Source: Gammaproteobacteria bacterium
Lineage (GTDB): Bacteria; Pseudomonadota; Gammaproteobacteria; Arenicellales; Arenicellaceae
NCBI GenBank assembly: GCA_017854775.1
Contig: JAFMHC010000024.1
Coordinates: 1 to 33,535, forward strand
Length of the DNA: 33,535 bases
Direction: 5' to 3'
Part shown: positions 33,053-33,535 of the stretch, in pieces
How the letters are laid out: each line of letters starts with the position of its first letter
How positions within the stretch are numbered: the first letter of the stretch is position 1
Position numbers and translations under genes: made by a program
Notes under the pieces: model-generated
What the model was told of the DNA's origin: nothing
The model's input: the letters and a program-made list of their open reading frames with translations, nothing else
Database searches by the model: none

Positions 33053-33535
33053 ATGATAAAACAAAGCAGCCTAAAAAGTAATACACAGGAAATTAGCGTG
33101 AATAAGAAAATGTTAGTGAGCGAGATGTTAGACGGCCAAAAAGTAGTGCCGGTAGTGGTTATTGAAAATCAAGAGCAAGCCATGGGCCTAGCGCAAGCGC
33201 TATTAGATGGCGGCGTTAATGTGATCGAAATCACCTTGAGAAACGCCTATGGAATTAAAGCCATCGAGCTCATTAAGCAGCGTTTTCCTGACATGGTAGT
33301 ACTCGCCGGAACGGTTAATTTGCCAGCGCAAATGGTCGCCGTAGTTAAAGCTGGTGTTGACGCGATCATTAGTCCAGGAATTACCGAAAGCCTCTTAAAA
33401 ACTGCCAAGCAACAGGGCATTCCATACTTACCAGGCGTGGCCACGGCGTCAGATTTAATGCTTGCGATGGAATACGGCATACGTGAATGTAAGTTATTCC
33501 CGGCCACGGTGGTGGGCGGAATCAGCGCACTCAAA
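33053..33535 (+). CDS. eda: KDPG aldolase, N-terminal part (right edge truncated)
   Basis: The frame is open from ATG 33053 to the right edge (161 codons). Eda splits KDPG into pyruvate and glyceraldehyde-3-phosphate. The catalytic set is present: Glu59 (VIEITLRN), Thr87 (LAGTVN) and the Schiff-base Lys147 (CKLFPA); all three sit 14 residues later than in the E. coli enzyme, so there is a short N-terminal extension. ATG 33110 is an alternative start that would remove it. GAAGG precedes 33053. It is the last visible gene of zwf-pgl-edd-eda; its C-terminus lies outside the window. Confidence 0.93.
   Translation, partial: MIKQSSLKSNTQEISVNKKMLVSEMLDGQKVVPVVVIENQEQAMGLAQALLDGGVNVIEITLRNAYGIKAIELIKQRFPDMVVLAGTVNLPAQMVAVVKAGVDAIISPGITESLLKTAKQQGIPYLPGVATASDLMLAMEYGIRECKLFPATVVGGISALK

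Overview
The window looks like chromosomal DNA from a free-living, probably marine, Gammaproteobacterium. The grounds are a HexR-type RpiR regulator beside gapA, 15-bp HexR-like palindromes in front of sugar genes, a TrmJ of E. coli length, a TonB-dependent receptor with adjacent tryptophan-halogenase-family genes, a large secreted subtilase and an AlkB alkane hydroxylase. I do not assign a genus. No rRNA, tRNA, CRISPR array, transposase or integrase is visible.

Layout. (1) 1-577: the 3' end of an alkane monooxygenase. (2) About 580-5200: a looser, visibly A/T-richer accessory stretch with a six-helix membrane protein, two orphan lipoproteins, a one-helix protein, a group 1 truncated haemoglobin, long gaps, and a 28-bp direct repeat on both sides of one lipoprotein gene. 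(3) 5207-8632: an 1141-residue secreted S8 peptidase ending in a strong terminator. (4) 8845-10269: a small exported protein and trmJ. (5) 10344-12622: divergent hexR and gapA. (6) 12809-26015: a maltodextrin-use locus with a cytoplasmic GH13 alpha-glucosidase, an exported GH13 cyclomaltodextrinase-like enzyme, a TonB-dependent receptor flanked by two FAD-dependent halogenase-family genes, a GPH/SUT-like sugar permease and a LacI-family regulator. (7) 26272-33535: a FucP/GluP-type glucose transporter, glucokinase, and a zwf-pgl-edd-eda Entner-Doudoroff operon (eda runs off the edge).

The genes form one coherent route (inference from families): oligosaccharide crosses the outer membrane through the receptor, is trimmed by the exported GH13 enzyme, enters by the two permeases, is hydrolysed to glucose, phosphorylated by Glk, and goes through Zwf, Pgl, Edd and Eda to pyruvate and glyceraldehyde-3-phosphate, which GapA takes on. 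Two regulatory layers are visible. A palindromic motif TGAATACGTATGYA occurs five times, only in front of the exported GH13 enzyme, the receptor and the GPH permease. HexR-like palindromes lie at hexR, gapA, zwf and the lacI/gluP gap.

The most unusual points are: the two halogenase-family genes embedded in a sugar locus; the regular spacing between the TACGTA operator and a -10-like hexamer in three promoters; and many short tandem duplications, in-frame inside genes (18 and 21 bp) and of other lengths outside them (17, 28, about 14 bp), including a five-copy 28-bp minisatellite covering the stop codon of the LacI-type regulator.
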